NCBI RefSeq assembly: GCF_009189165.1
Contig: NZ_CP045118.1
Span: 248,001 to 312,000, forward strand
Length of the DNA stretch: 64,000 bases
Origin: Pseudomonas sp. SCB32
GTDB taxonomy: Bacteria; Pseudomonadota; Gammaproteobacteria; Pseudomonadales; Pseudomonadaceae
Direction of reading: 5' to 3'
Every line of letters starts with the position of its first letter. Position 1 is the first letter of the stretch. The notes beneath the pieces were generated by a model that saw only the letters and a program-made list of their open reading frames with translations, was not told the DNA's origin and did no database searches. Shown here piece by piece: positions 35,301-42,669 of this stretch. Both the position numbers and the translations under genes were made by a program.

Positions 35301-35332
35301 AGGAGGACAGGGCCGGCAGGGGAGAGCAATAA
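32309..35332 (+). CDS. KAP-family P-loop NTPase with N-terminal membrane segments
   Basis: 1007 residues. Four hydrophobic segments (about 12-36, 49-68, 84-99, 118-137) precede a KAP NTPase domain with Walker A GPWGVGKTS (194-202, K200) and Walker B VIIVIDDLDRL (DD at 311-312). A long C-terminal region (about 420-1007) has no domain I recognise. KAP NTPases are membrane-linked STAND-like ATPases; PifA of plasmid F, which excludes phage T7, is one. AT-richer codon use than the host marks it as acquired cargo. It stands alone on the plus strand, so a single-gene defence or exclusion role is plausible but inferred. Confidence 0.85.
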   Translation: MSATNPAMKMPELLVFARSLTAGFVAAEIFRTAFYLGANFAPTLSDTDLWLRFGGILVTLLVCFAYAFKRDAHVAAARMARSLRLDLLFAIGIGIWTNELASPWLDKVHTALRGADPNWAPAIFLLLFAVLLSPLIQQYWPRSQKDVPQLYFIADEEISGEEEDLLASGAQAKSFAETVLASGAHPGLVFGIDGPWGVGKTSFINLAERYWACAEDKAIVCRFEPLRYASEPDLADRLIRDLSAAIQRKVFAPEFRPAASRYSRLIKGKADVSFLGFKLSLEPSQETVDELLDDIDEVLRRIGRRVIIVIDDLDRLDAKTTNNVLFATRQTFKLSQATYVLCYDTEVLVAGHDEGSRAREFLEKFVTVKLNLFVDSSSIRDFLRRDWQRAENQLGSIPSDTMLKLGAVLNELSDILDGSLAANYLPLVGDLRKVKRFVNSMLLMQIERSDLGRTDFSKRDLINLMLLNLNYPGLFRRIYAEETEGRSGVFSIRREYGEQEFKNSTEFTGVMQAHKGAAGFLLGQLFDVMSLELNERHGIDEADLRSRACFNHDGFRNLEAYLKLIVRFATPEPQNTFVLYQKAVERVQKGVPIVSVLTSSEFLLEQGEHSHDQFWRVLVNQSYGLTRAVAEDAINTLVSYLPRYSMIANEDRGLRQRSIYSLLRLLDRAGWGRTDGRRVTNSPENIVEIARRIFGEGEYKGKGLIQRLANSERGVLGWNDLLMFRLNCSADRQGQLHNLHSALILHEDANAATTGVVSNLALMGMRRISQEIFALFRKVYIESGRNFYSEVDDVPFEAFLGDGSSNLGNYILAGQQLEQGSASLGERVSVVRSIVKSFVIYQLSNSLPPNGAGPGCGHYDESGVGDSGGIARLMNKYVFGVCFNPALHPDNALHFLDYCLSKLSSSFFSGLDEEGYFATKAELPGGLDPMEMGRYWGVHQKQIRQRVLLVEERQVVTSGYIATYAGDLEGVFTVLDELAAEAATAQERHEDLPIARLEEDRAGRGEQ

Positions 35333-35369
35333 TTCATAGCTTAAACCGAGTGGCCCGGACTGGTTGTGC

Positions 35370-35927
35370 TCACTTGTTCCAGTGGCGCTTGATGGTTGGC
35401 AGACTTAGACCAAGCTCGGTCATTGCCTGACTCTGGCTCATCCCCATAGCCTTGCAAGCTTGCACAGCTTTAGTGGTATCCAGAGCCTCAGGCCGCCCGG
35501 CCTTCTTGGTGCTGCGCGCCAAACCTTCTCGGGTGCGTTCCTTAATCCGGTCGCGCTCGAAGGCGGCGACAGCAGCCAGCACAGTGAGTTGTAGTTTTCC
35601 GGCTGCACTTGTCAGGTCAACGCCGTCCAGGTCGAGGCTCCGCACATGGATGGATCGAGCGCTAAAGGCCTCGATGGTCGCCAGGACATCTTGAACATCG
35701 CGACCTAACCGGTCCAGCTTGAGTACTACGAGCATGTCTCCCGCCTCCATGCGATCAGCCATCTTGGAGAACTCAACGCGCTGCAGCGCTGGCACTCCCC
35801 CAGACACTTGCTCGGCAAACCAGCGGTGCGGCTGAATATCGAAGCCCTTCTGCTGAAGCGCGATCAACTGGTTGTCGGTGGACTGCTCCAGAGTTGAAAC
35901 GCGGCCGTATGCAAATACGCGGTTCAT
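35370..35927 (-). CDS. Serine recombinase (resolvase/invertase family)
   Basis: 185 residues from the ATG at 35927. The catalytic region YGRVSTLEQ (Ser near residue 9), VLKLDRLGRDVQDV and the arm helix FERDRIKERTREGLA are typical of small resolvase/invertases. The C-terminal HTH reads MGMSQSQAMTELGLSLPTIKRH. Upstream lies an array of GGTATCAA inverted repeats that looks like its recombination site. It may resolve dimers of the element or invert or excise a segment. It converges with the KAP gene. Confidence 0.9.
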   Translation of the reverse strand: MNRVFAYGRVSTLEQSTDNQLIALQQKGFDIQPHRWFAEQVSGGVPALQRVEFSKMADRMEAGDMLVVLKLDRLGRDVQDVLATIEAFSARSIHVRSLDLDGVDLTSAAGKLQLTVLAAVAAFERDRIKERTREGLARSTKKAGRPEALDTTKAVQACKAMGMSQSQAMTELGLSLPTIKRHWNK

Positions 35928-35940
35928 GGCTTGCCCTGTT

Positions 35941-36058
35941 GGTGTCATATAAGGTGGGCTCATTTTTGTTTGGTATCAATAATGAGTCAACCCGCACTTG
36001 TTGATACCAAGGGATAAGGGGCTTCCTCTGGTATCAACAAGGGGTCGGTTTGTGATAC
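35941..36058. repeat. Probable res-type recombination site
   Basis: CTTGTTGATACCA (35997-36009) and TGGTATCAACAAG (36029-36041) are a perfect 13-base inverted repeat with a 19-base spacer. Further half-sites are GGTATCAATAATG (from 35972) and TGTGATACC (to 36058). The array lies directly before the serine recombinase gene, the usual place of res subsites. Confidence 0.65.
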
Positions 36059-36111
36059 CGGTGCGCGCTAACGCAACTGAATGGGCCAAAGCTCAATGCA
36101 GGCCACAGGGG

Positions 36112-39006
36112 TCAGGCTGCAGCAGCCAGGGCATCCGCCTCATCAGCAAACAGCTTGGCGGCATCCACCACATAGGCGCGGGCCTTAGGAATGCCAGGCA
36201 AGGCGAGAGTCTGCGAGGCTTTGCCGTCATTGCTTGGCTGCAGTATCTCCCGCTCAACTAACACCCGGTTTACGTTGCGCAGGTTCATGCCCTTGAACAC
36301 CTCGTCACGCCAAGCGGTGGGCAGCAAGTAGTAGGTTGTAGTTGTGTATTGGGCATCTCCATAGCTGTGCTCGACCGTGCGCCGGAAGCCAAGACGGTCC
36401 GTGGTGCGTGGGGCATGTTCGTCAACCTTCGCCGCTACACTGTCCCATCGGGTGAAGCGGCCTTCGCCGTAGCGCTCAATGTTAATGCGCAGTCGCCGGA
36501 TGATCTCATCACCCTCCAGATTGCCCGCACCCCCACGCTCGGCCAGCCATGAACTCAGACAAACCCGCGCAGCAGTGAGCGCCGTGCCATCAGGCCAGCC
36601 GGTGACACCTAGTGCTGTGGCCAACTCTCCCGCTGCAGCCGCCAATCCGAATCGAGCGGCGGCGCGTTGAGCCTGGCCGCTGGCGTTGGCTGGCAATGCC
36701 TCGGCGGTGAAGCGCTCCACCGTACTGCGCACCATGGCGGCATAGCCACGCAGCTTGCCCGGCTCGCAGAGGGCCGACAGGAAGGCCAGTGCCGGCGTAC
36801 CGTAGAACTTGCCCACACGAGCCTTTAGGGTATCGGACAGCGCGGCTGCATCCTCAAAGCCATGCAGTACCTCGAACAGCCCAAGGCCCTTGCTGGCGTC
36901 GGCCGGCACAGCCAGCATCCGTACTTCCATGCCAGCTTTCAGCTCCTTGTGCGCTTCAGCCATGTGCTGGGCCAAGGTCTTTTCTCCGGTGGAGAGGAAT
37001 AGCAATCGCCACTCCTGTACCTGGCGGCCAGCCATGCCTCGGTCATTGGCGCGGGCTTTGCCGGTGCCGTTGCCAAGCATGTACACCGTTTCGCCGATGA
37101 TGCGCGGGTCGCACATACCGATCTCGTCCAGCACTAGCAGCCCGTCCGAATGAGCCGCCGCAATACTCTCCAATGCGTTGTCCGTAGAACGCCAGGAACG
37201 CACCAGGCGCGGCCCTCCCCAAACCGAGGCAGCGACCTGCAGGTGCGTGGTCTTGCCGCCCGAGCTGTCGCCGTAAAGGTGGAAGCCGCCCGACTCAGCA
37301 CCCAGCAGATGCAGCAGGGGGCCGGCGAGGGCCGTGCAGACCACGAACGCCAGGCGGTGATTGCCCACGCACAGTGAACCGATTTGCTGTTGCCACTGAT
37401 CCAGGGTGCCTGCCTGGCTAATAGGTGGGAGCTGGGCGCCGGCTTCGTAGAAGTGCAGGTGCTCCGCGCTTTGGCCTATCTGTCGATCCGGCAGAAGGTA
37501 GGCATCGCCGTGCCAGCCCAGGCGCATGACTAGGCGAGCACGCTCGCTGCTGTCATAGCCTTGCAGGTAGCTCTGCAAGTCGTTTCGCGAATTGCGGGCG
37601 GTGCGTAGCGGTGCCAGGCGTAGGCCCATATCAACCAACGGCCCCAGAACATCCTTGCCAAAGTCCCCAGCCATGCAGCGTTGGGGAATGTTCAGCCGCT
37701 TGCTGGCTCCGTCCGGATCATCGAACTCCACCAACAGCCCCCAACCATGGCCCTTGTCATCGCGGGTGCGGGCCAGGATCTCCAGGCGGGAACACACCGG
37801 CCGCGCTTCGCCATCCTCGCTGGCATAGAACACCCCTTCAGCCGTGACGCGGAAGCCGGCCGGTACCGGCTTGGGCTTTTCTTCTGGTGCCGGAGTGCTG
37901 TTGGAGCGTGGCTTGCGGAGTTTTTGGGGCTCGACTGAAGTTGTAGTCGGAGTAAGAGCGAATAACTCCCCGGTGCGTTCCAGCTCGGCCAGGTGCGCTG
38001 CAGTCCAGCCCTTGGCTAGGGCATCGGCGGCGTCGTCGCCCTCGGCCCACTCGCCGCCTGGGGTAAAGGACGGTCGCGCGCCGTCGAGGCCCGGCCGCTG
38101 GCCGAACACTGTCAGCGCCACCGGGCGGACTGAGGTGATCCCGAGCTGACGCAGATGCTCGGCCAGGGCATCCATGCATTTGAGGCCTGGTGCGTCATTG
38201 TCAGGCCACAACAGCACGTCGCGTCCCGCCAGCGGGGTGAAGTCGGCCTTCTGCCAAGAGTTGGTTCCGTTGGGCCAGCAGGTGGCAACGTAGCTGGGCA
38301 GTAGCTCGGCGGCGGCATCGGCGGCCTTCTCACCCTCGCACATCACCACGGGCGCCGTCGGCCGGTTTGAAAGTTCGTCCAGACGCAGCAGCGGGCGCGG
38401 TTCGGGCAGTCCCTGCCAGCGCCAACACGACGCGCCGCCGCCCGACGGTTGGCACCAGGTGAGCGGGGCGAACACTTTGCGCGGCGCGCCGCTGTCGTCC
38501 AGCCCTAGGTCGAAACGATACAGCACCATCACCGGCAAGCCATCGGCGCTCCGGTAGATCCACACCTTCGACGGCTTGCCGTTCTTCCCGTGCTGCTTGG
38601 GGATCTTGCGCATAGCCTCATCAGGGATCGGGATCACGGCCTTCCAGGCCGGCTTGCCGGCCGTACTGTTGGCCGGCGCGGTGGTGGTGCTAGCAGTACC
38701 GGCCGTGACGCCGAGGAAGTCCGCCAGCTTGTTGCAGGCGCCTACTTCGCTGCCGCCGTCCAGGTAGCGCACTAGATCGATCAGGTCGCCGCCCTTGTCG
38801 CCTGTGGCGAAGTCGCTCCAGGTGCCCTTGGCCAGGTTCACCTTGAGCGAGCCGGCGTGTTTGTCGGCCCGCGTGGGGTTGGGGGCAGTGTATTCCTTGC
38901 CGCTGTCTACACGTTGGCCACCGGGGAGCCAATGAGCCAGAACACGCTCGATGGCCTGCAGGGAGGCGCGCTTAACTTGCGCGAATGTCGGATGCTTTGC
39001 AGTCAT
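36112..39006 (-). CDS. Primase-helicase (Toprim plus DUF927), P4 alpha-like replication protein
   Basis: 964 residues. The N-terminal part resembles P4-type primases, with a Toprim segment (VVMCEGEKAADAA near 220 and LLWPDNDAPG near 270). A DUF927 ATPase follows with Walker A GDSSGGKTT (K585) and Walker B GLLVLDEIGM. The last 150 residues are probably DNA binding. It should prime and unwind the element's own origin. It is last in an operon of four genes, each overlapping the next by ATGA, controlled by the C4-type RNA upstream. Confidence 0.88.
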   Translation of the reverse strand: MTAKHPTFAQVKRASLQAIERVLAHWLPGGQRVDSGKEYTAPNPTRADKHAGSLKVNLAKGTWSDFATGDKGGDLIDLVRYLDGGSEVGACNKLADFLGVTAGTASTTTAPANSTAGKPAWKAVIPIPDEAMRKIPKQHGKNGKPSKVWIYRSADGLPVMVLYRFDLGLDDSGAPRKVFAPLTWCQPSGGGASCWRWQGLPEPRPLLRLDELSNRPTAPVVMCEGEKAADAAAELLPSYVATCWPNGTNSWQKADFTPLAGRDVLLWPDNDAPGLKCMDALAEHLRQLGITSVRPVALTVFGQRPGLDGARPSFTPGGEWAEGDDAADALAKGWTAAHLAELERTGELFALTPTTTSVEPQKLRKPRSNSTPAPEEKPKPVPAGFRVTAEGVFYASEDGEARPVCSRLEILARTRDDKGHGWGLLVEFDDPDGASKRLNIPQRCMAGDFGKDVLGPLVDMGLRLAPLRTARNSRNDLQSYLQGYDSSERARLVMRLGWHGDAYLLPDRQIGQSAEHLHFYEAGAQLPPISQAGTLDQWQQQIGSLCVGNHRLAFVVCTALAGPLLHLLGAESGGFHLYGDSSGGKTTHLQVAASVWGGPRLVRSWRSTDNALESIAAAHSDGLLVLDEIGMCDPRIIGETVYMLGNGTGKARANDRGMAGRQVQEWRLLFLSTGEKTLAQHMAEAHKELKAGMEVRMLAVPADASKGLGLFEVLHGFEDAAALSDTLKARVGKFYGTPALAFLSALCEPGKLRGYAAMVRSTVERFTAEALPANASGQAQRAAARFGLAAAAGELATALGVTGWPDGTALTAARVCLSSWLAERGGAGNLEGDEIIRRLRINIERYGEGRFTRWDSVAAKVDEHAPRTTDRLGFRRTVEHSYGDAQYTTTTYYLLPTAWRDEVFKGMNLRNVNRVLVEREILQPSNDGKASQTLALPGIPKARAYVVDAAKLFADEADALAAAA

Positions 39007-39263
39007 CGACTACCTCCCTTTCCCATCAGGCCGCGCACGGATGCGTCAATCAGGGCCTTTGCCATCTCATTCAGGTATTGGACGGCGAACACCTCCTTTC
39101 CTGGCGCCTCGCTCTCACTAACGGTGATGGTCAGCTCGTGCATACAACCCAAAATGTTGGAGGCCTGCTCCAGCGCATCGACGACATCCACGCCAGGGTT
39201 CACCGAAAAGAGGCCGTATCCAAAGGGCTCGGCAAATGTCTTAGCAACTGGGGGGCGGCTCAT
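39003..39263 (-). CDS. Small DUF3077-like protein
   Basis: 86 residues. The pattern LFSVNPGVDVVDALEQASNILGCM and the later AVQYLNEMAKALIDASV resemble DUF3077/DUF6124 proteins, which are common and uncharacterised in Pseudomonas. Its stop overlaps the primase start by 4 bases and its start overlaps the preceding gene by 4, so it is translated with the replication operon. Confidence 0.65.
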   Translation of the reverse strand: MSRPPVAKTFAEPFGYGLFSVNPGVDVVDALEQASNILGCMHELTITVSESEAPGKEVFAVQYLNEMAKALIDASVRGLMGKGGSR

Positions 39264-39487
39264 TTGGCACCTCCTTCCAGCTCGGCGAAGTGTTTCGCTT
39301 CGGAGTGGAGAATCTCCGCCCAGTCATCGATATAGGTTTGCGCGATACAAGCCAGGGCTTCCCTGTCCATCTCACTGGCATGCTGGATCGCTCGGATCAT
39401 GGCGCCGAGCCGTACGAGTACATCACTTGCGGCTTCGAGCTGGATTGACGCGCGTTCGAACTCCCTTGCTTGCGGCTGAAAGCTCAT
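39260..39487 (-). CDS. Small hypothetical protein of the replication operon
   Basis: 75 residues, mostly helical with heptad-like hydrophobic spacing (ASDVLVRLGAMIRAIQHASEMD). The start at 39487 overlaps the stop of the 54-residue gene; longer frames run into the regulatory RNA and were rejected. No family recognised. Confidence 0.6.
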   Translation of the reverse strand: MSFQPQAREFERASIQLEAASDVLVRLGAMIRAIQHASEMDREALACIAQTYIDDWAEILHSEAKHFAELEGGAK

Positions 39488-39648
39488 TGCGCACCCCCTA
39501 CCGCCTCCAGGGCGCGAGCCTTGGCCATGTGGTTGTTGTAGCGAGCGAGACGGGTGGAGAGGCTGGAATTCGCGCAGAGGGCGGCCAAGGCCATAGCCTT
39601 GTGCGCAGCGGCGCGTGCGGACGGATTGAGGGCGTGCGAGTGCTTCAT
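39484..39648 (-). CDS. Small hypothetical protein, first gene of the replication operon
   Basis: 54 residues (MKHSHALNPSARAAAHKAMA at the start), basic and helical. GGAG lies about 9 bases before the ATG and overlaps the b2 target of the C4-type RNA, so its translation is the likely point of control. Overlaps the next gene by ATGA. Function not recognised. Confidence 0.6.
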   Translation of the reverse strand: MKHSHALNPSARAAAHKAMALAALCANSSLSTRLARYNNHMAKARALEAVGGAQ

Positions 39649-39706
39649 GGGGGGTAGCTCCAATTTCGTCGTAGGAGCTGCCACGAACCGTCGCCAAACG
39701 GTGGGA

Positions 39707-39787
39707 GGTGGCAGCTGTGCGCAGGTTGGCGAACCGGGGAAATTGGAACCCGGCAGACCCGAAGGTCTCCCACGCACAGCCGCCACC
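39707..39787 (-). ncRNA. C4-type antisense RNA controlling the replication operon
   Basis: The outer stem pairs GGTGGC-GCTGTGCG with CGCACAGC-GCCACC (39707-39720 and 39773-39787). Inside are the hairpins AGACC-TTCG-GGTCT and CCGGG/CCCGG. On the minus strand the loops expose b' CCAATTTC (complement of 39739-39746) and a' TCGCCAA (complement of 39726-39732). Complementary targets occur twice: a1 39864-39871 and b1 39847-39854 upstream, a2 39691-39698 and b2 39660-39667 downstream near the first start codon. This is the C4 arrangement of phages P1/P7, related to P4 CI RNA. Confidence 0.85.
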
Positions 39788-39807
39788 ATAGAGCGACATA
39801 GCAGGCA

Positions 39808-39841
39808 CAAAAAAAGCGCCAGCAATGGTCTTGGGGCGCTT
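39808..39841 (-). terminator. Terminator inside the C4 leader
   Basis: On the minus strand AAGCGCC and GGCGCTT form a stem followed by a run of seven T. It lies between the a1/b1 targets and the C4-type RNA, so it could stop leader transcripts before the operon. Confidence 0.75.
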
Positions 39842-39901
39842 GTGCGCCAATTTCATTCTCGGGTCGCCAAACCCGGCCACGGGATTTACCGTGACGGCCG
39901 C

Positions 39902-39930
39902 AGCGTAGCGCGCCGGTCTGCGCGGTGCAA
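39902..39930 (-). promoter_or_regulatory. Possible sigma-70 promoter of the C4/replication operon
   Basis: On the minus strand TTGCAC is followed after 17 bases by TACGCT (complements of 39925-39930 and 39902-39907). It lies about 30 bases before the a1 target. The match to consensus is fair, not strong. Confidence 0.4.
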
Positions 39931-40007
39931 GCAGTCCGGCTTGCGGGTTGTTGGGGTAGGGCATAGACTGGCCTCTCGGTTCGTTGGTCGCGGGCTGAAA
40001 GAGTTCA

Positions 40008-40037
40008 AACGCCTCCGGTTGCAGCCGGGGGCGTTTT
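40008..40037 (-). terminator. Terminator of the 42.6-40.0 kb operon
   Basis: AACGCC-T-CCGG and CCGG-G-GGCGTT form a stem with T-rich flanks on both sides. It lies just after the stop of the gene ending at 40040, separating it from the replication operon promoter. Confidence 0.65.
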
Positions 40038-40039
40038 CG

Positions 40040-40363
40040 TTAGTGGCGTGCTGAAGGATCGAAGCGCAGCACCAACTTCGGCAGGTAGCCGTCGCGGATC
40101 ATCATTCGGGCATTGGTGTACAGCTCGGCGATCTGCTCATTGGCGAGCGCCGGGGACAGCGGGGCACAGTGCAGCGCGAGCACACACCAGGTCGCGTCCG
40201 GCCAGCGGATCACGAATACGTCAGCTCCCCGATCTTCCTGCTGTTGTCGATAGCGTTCCAACCGGCGCATGTTGGTGCCCGATAGCCCAACCATTCGTAG
40301 TGCCTCGAACGGCAGCGGCTCCCCCTTGCCTGCAGCGGAAGAGGGCATTGGTCGAGCGCTCAT
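40040..40363 (-). CDS. Hypothetical protein of the satellite regulatory operon
   Basis: 107 residues from the ATG that overlaps the preceding stop (TGATG). It contains a possible HTH-like helix pair (LRMVGLSGTNMRRLERYRQQ) and a beta segment (DVFVIRWPDATWCVLALHC). No family recognised. Last gene of the leftward operon. Confidence 0.6.
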   Translation of the reverse strand: MSARPMPSSAAGKGEPLPFEALRMVGLSGTNMRRLERYRQQQEDRGADVFVIRWPDATWCVLALHCAPLSPALANEQIAELYTNARMMIRDGYLPKLVLRFDPSARH

Positions 40364-41034
40364 CAGGCGGCCCCCTTCATCAGGGTCAGCAGGGGCGGGT
40401 CGCCCAAGTCTCCGCGCAACCAAGCATTGATTCGTGCATCCGAGGCCAGCAACTGGCGGCGCCGGTCATTCAGCTCTGCCTGTCGGCGCTCGACTGCGGC
40501 CTGTACTTCGCTGGCCAGGTCGTGCACTTCAGCAGGAGGCGACTCGGCCCCGGGTAGTGCAACGCCGCACGCCCCCGGCGAGCGCTGCAGTCGGGTGGCG
40601 GCCGCATGACTGGCGCTTGCGGCCTGGCGCTCGGCTTCAAGCTCGGTTTCAACATGCTCCGCCCAGGTGGCGGCATCGTTCACGTACCCATGCGGCTGCG
40701 GCAGGTGGTACACCACCCACGGCTTGATGCGGCCCGACGCCTCCAATGCTTTGATTTCGGCCGGCTTCATGGCGAACTGGCCATCACCGATGACCTTGCC
40801 GAATTCGGTGCGCACTACATGCCGCAACAGATCCACTACGTCATAGGGATGCACTTCCAACGGCAGTGCCAAGCCATCGGCGTTGATGAACACGGCCGTC
40901 CGTTCGAGCGGATTCCAGCACACAGCGGCAATGGTCAGTGCTCGGCGGTTGATTTCATACGGGCTGGCCATGCGAAAGCCCATATTTGTGGGGTCGAAGT
41001 AAGGGCCCTTGAAGGGCATGCGGGAGTACTTCAT
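40363..41034 (-). CDS. Hypothetical protein of the satellite regulatory operon
   Basis: 223 residues. The N-terminal half is globular (MGFRMASPYEINRRALTIAA, then VHPYDVVDLLRHVVRTEFG); the C-terminal half is a long charged helix rich in Ala, Glu and Arg (EVQAAVERRQAELNDRRRQ), probably a coiled coil. It overlaps both neighbours by 1-4 bases. No domain recognised. Confidence 0.65.
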   Translation of the reverse strand: MKYSRMPFKGPYFDPTNMGFRMASPYEINRRALTIAAVCWNPLERTAVFINADGLALPLEVHPYDVVDLLRHVVRTEFGKVIGDGQFAMKPAEIKALEASGRIKPWVVYHLPQPHGYVNDAATWAEHVETELEAERQAASASHAAATRLQRSPGACGVALPGAESPPAEVHDLASEVQAAVERRQAELNDRRRQLLASDARINAWLRGDLGDPPLLTLMKGAA

Positions 41035-41378
41035 GCGGCCACCTCCCGGCGGGCTGCAATCCGCCCACGTACCCAGGCCTGCACCTCTGCCAATACCCAG
41101 GCCACAGGAGCGCCGCGCGCGGTGCTGTCGCTCAGCGGCACTGGCCTGGGAAAGGTCGGGTCATCCTTCAGACGCTTGTACACCGTGGTACGGTGCAGGC
41201 CAGTGATAGTGAGCAGTTCCGGCATGCGCACCAACGTGGCGGCTGGGTCGAAGAGTTGGGTGGGAGTGGCGACCGGGCTGGCGCTGGGGCGCAGCGGCTG
41301 GACCTTGCTGGCGCCAACCGAGAGCGGGCCAGCAGGTAAAGGGCTGGCGACTTGTTGGGGGCGTTTCGTCTTGGCCAT
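41031..41378 (-). CDS. AlpA-family regulator/excisionase-like protein
   Basis: 115 residues. After a Pro-rich leader of about 45 residues comes a winged-HTH of the AlpA type: LLTITGLHRTTVYKRLKDDPTFPRP then VAWVLAEVQAWVRGR. AlpA proteins switch satellite and prophage genes or act as excisionases. It overlaps the next gene upstream (TAATG) and the one downstream (ATGA). Confidence 0.8.
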   Translation of the reverse strand: MAKTKRPQQVASPLPAGPLSVGASKVQPLRPSASPVATPTQLFDPAATLVRMPELLTITGLHRTTVYKRLKDDPTFPRPVPLSDSTARGAPVAWVLAEVQAWVRGRIAARREVAA

Positions 41379-41623
41379 TACGCCACCCCCTTCATGCCAG
41401 GGGCGGTGCTGGTGCGAGCCTGGCTTTCCAACCATGCTGTTACGTCGCTACGGCGGTAGCGTACCCGGCCTCCAATTTTCAGATAGGGCAGCGGGTTGCG
41501 TCCGGAGCTGCGCCAAGCGGCCAAGGTGCGATGAGAGAGCCCAAGGGCTGTAGCCACTTGCTCCGGGGTCAGCAGATCAGCAGGAACAAGCCCTGCCAAC
41601 GCTTCATAGACATGGTTCTGCAT
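41378..41623 (-). CDS. HTH_17/excisionase-like DNA-binding protein
   Basis: 81 residues with the MerR-like excisionase fold: LLTPEQVATALGLSHRTLAAWRSSG then PYLKIGGRVRYRRSDVTAWLE. It probably bends DNA at the element's ends for excision or controls its promoters. It is followed by the AlpA-type gene with a 1-base overlap; two such small HTH genes in tandem may be antagonists. Confidence 0.8.
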   Translation of the reverse strand: MQNHVYEALAGLVPADLLTPEQVATALGLSHRTLAAWRSSGRNPLPYLKIGGRVRYRRSDVTAWLESQARTSTAPGMKGVA

Positions 41624-41718
41624 GGTCTTTCCTCGTCGGTTATTGACGCGGAAAGAGTCGGGGAGAAGGCCGCTCCTCACCATGTAATTAAAATAAGCCG
41701 CCTACTTGGCAGTTGGCT

Positions 41719-42564
41719 TTACTTACCTTTGCTGCCTCGCCAGCCTGGCGGTCTGTACCCCGGCCAATGCTCAGGCGCCGGCCAATGCACAGGGTCGGAA
41801 AGAGGTGAGCGCCGTATGCTGGCCTTGTTAGTGGCACGGTAAAGGCTCATGCCTGGGCCAAGCGCATTGCCGGACTCGTCTATGCCGCCCTTGATCGCCC
41901 ACTGTCGAGGCACCCAATCCGGGCGCAAGCGGCAGGCCTCCCAGCATGCGGCCAACCAGCTATCAGAGATACCCGGTACATCGTGCCGGTATATATCGAC
42001 AGCCAACGCGTACAGCTCGCGGATAGCAGCCCCCATAGTGCCAGCCGGGCGGCCCCTGCTGCGCTTTGCCAGACCGCCATTCCGCTCAAGATCATCAACC
42101 AAGGCAGCGGCCAGTGGATTGTCACGCAACTCAGGCCACCACAATTCCAGCTCATTGAGGCTTTTGCCCTGAGCAGCCAGATACTCAAGGTGCCGGTATT
42201 CCTCGTCACGCGCCCACTGCAGATAACGTTCATACCACTCCAGTGCCTGCAGGTCGGACGAACCGACAACATCAGAGCGGTTGATGCCGATACTCTCAAG
42301 GTGTTTCAGCCAGTTAGGGAATGCCCAAAGGCTATGAGTGAACTCAGAAAGCTCTGCTGAACCTGGCTTAGATGAAAACACCAACAGGCCCTGCTCTCTC
42401 AGCACCAAAGCATGCCCAGGCAGCACGACCTCATACTTAACACCCAGCTCAAGGCGCCGGCCCTGCAGCAGTTCCATGTCATATAGCGTGCACTCGCCAG
42501 CGACTCGCCAGGGGCGGCCGTTCACATAAAACAAGAACGTTATTCTGCAGTCATGCCTCTGCAT
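41719..42564 (-). CDS. Hypothetical protein of the satellite, 281 residues
   Basis: The ATG at 42564 behind GGGGGG was chosen because the frame further upstream (to 42864) runs through the iterons and looks non-coding. Features: a beta-rich N-terminus (ITFLFYVNGRPWRVAGECTLYDMELLQG), a helical middle (QALEWYERYLQWARDEEYRHLEYL) and an AT-hook-like KRSRGRPAG. No family recognised. First gene of the leftward regulatory operon next to the integrase. Confidence 0.6.
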   Translation of the reverse strand: MQRHDCRITFLFYVNGRPWRVAGECTLYDMELLQGRRLELGVKYEVVLPGHALVLREQGLLVFSSKPGSAELSEFTHSLWAFPNWLKHLESIGINRSDVVGSSDLQALEWYERYLQWARDEEYRHLEYLAAQGKSLNELELWWPELRDNPLAAALVDDLERNGGLAKRSRGRPAGTMGAAIRELYALAVDIYRHDVPGISDSWLAACWEACRLRPDWVPRQWAIKGGIDESGNALGPGMSLYRATNKASIRRSPLSDPVHWPAPEHWPGYRPPGWRGSKGK

Positions 42565-42669
42565 CTGCCCCCCGCCCCATTCAGCGCCTCGACCACAGCG
42601 CCGCAATACGCTGCCGTTCTCCACAGGCCATATTCGCCCTGGCCTCCAGGGCAGAGCAGGACCAGTGTC

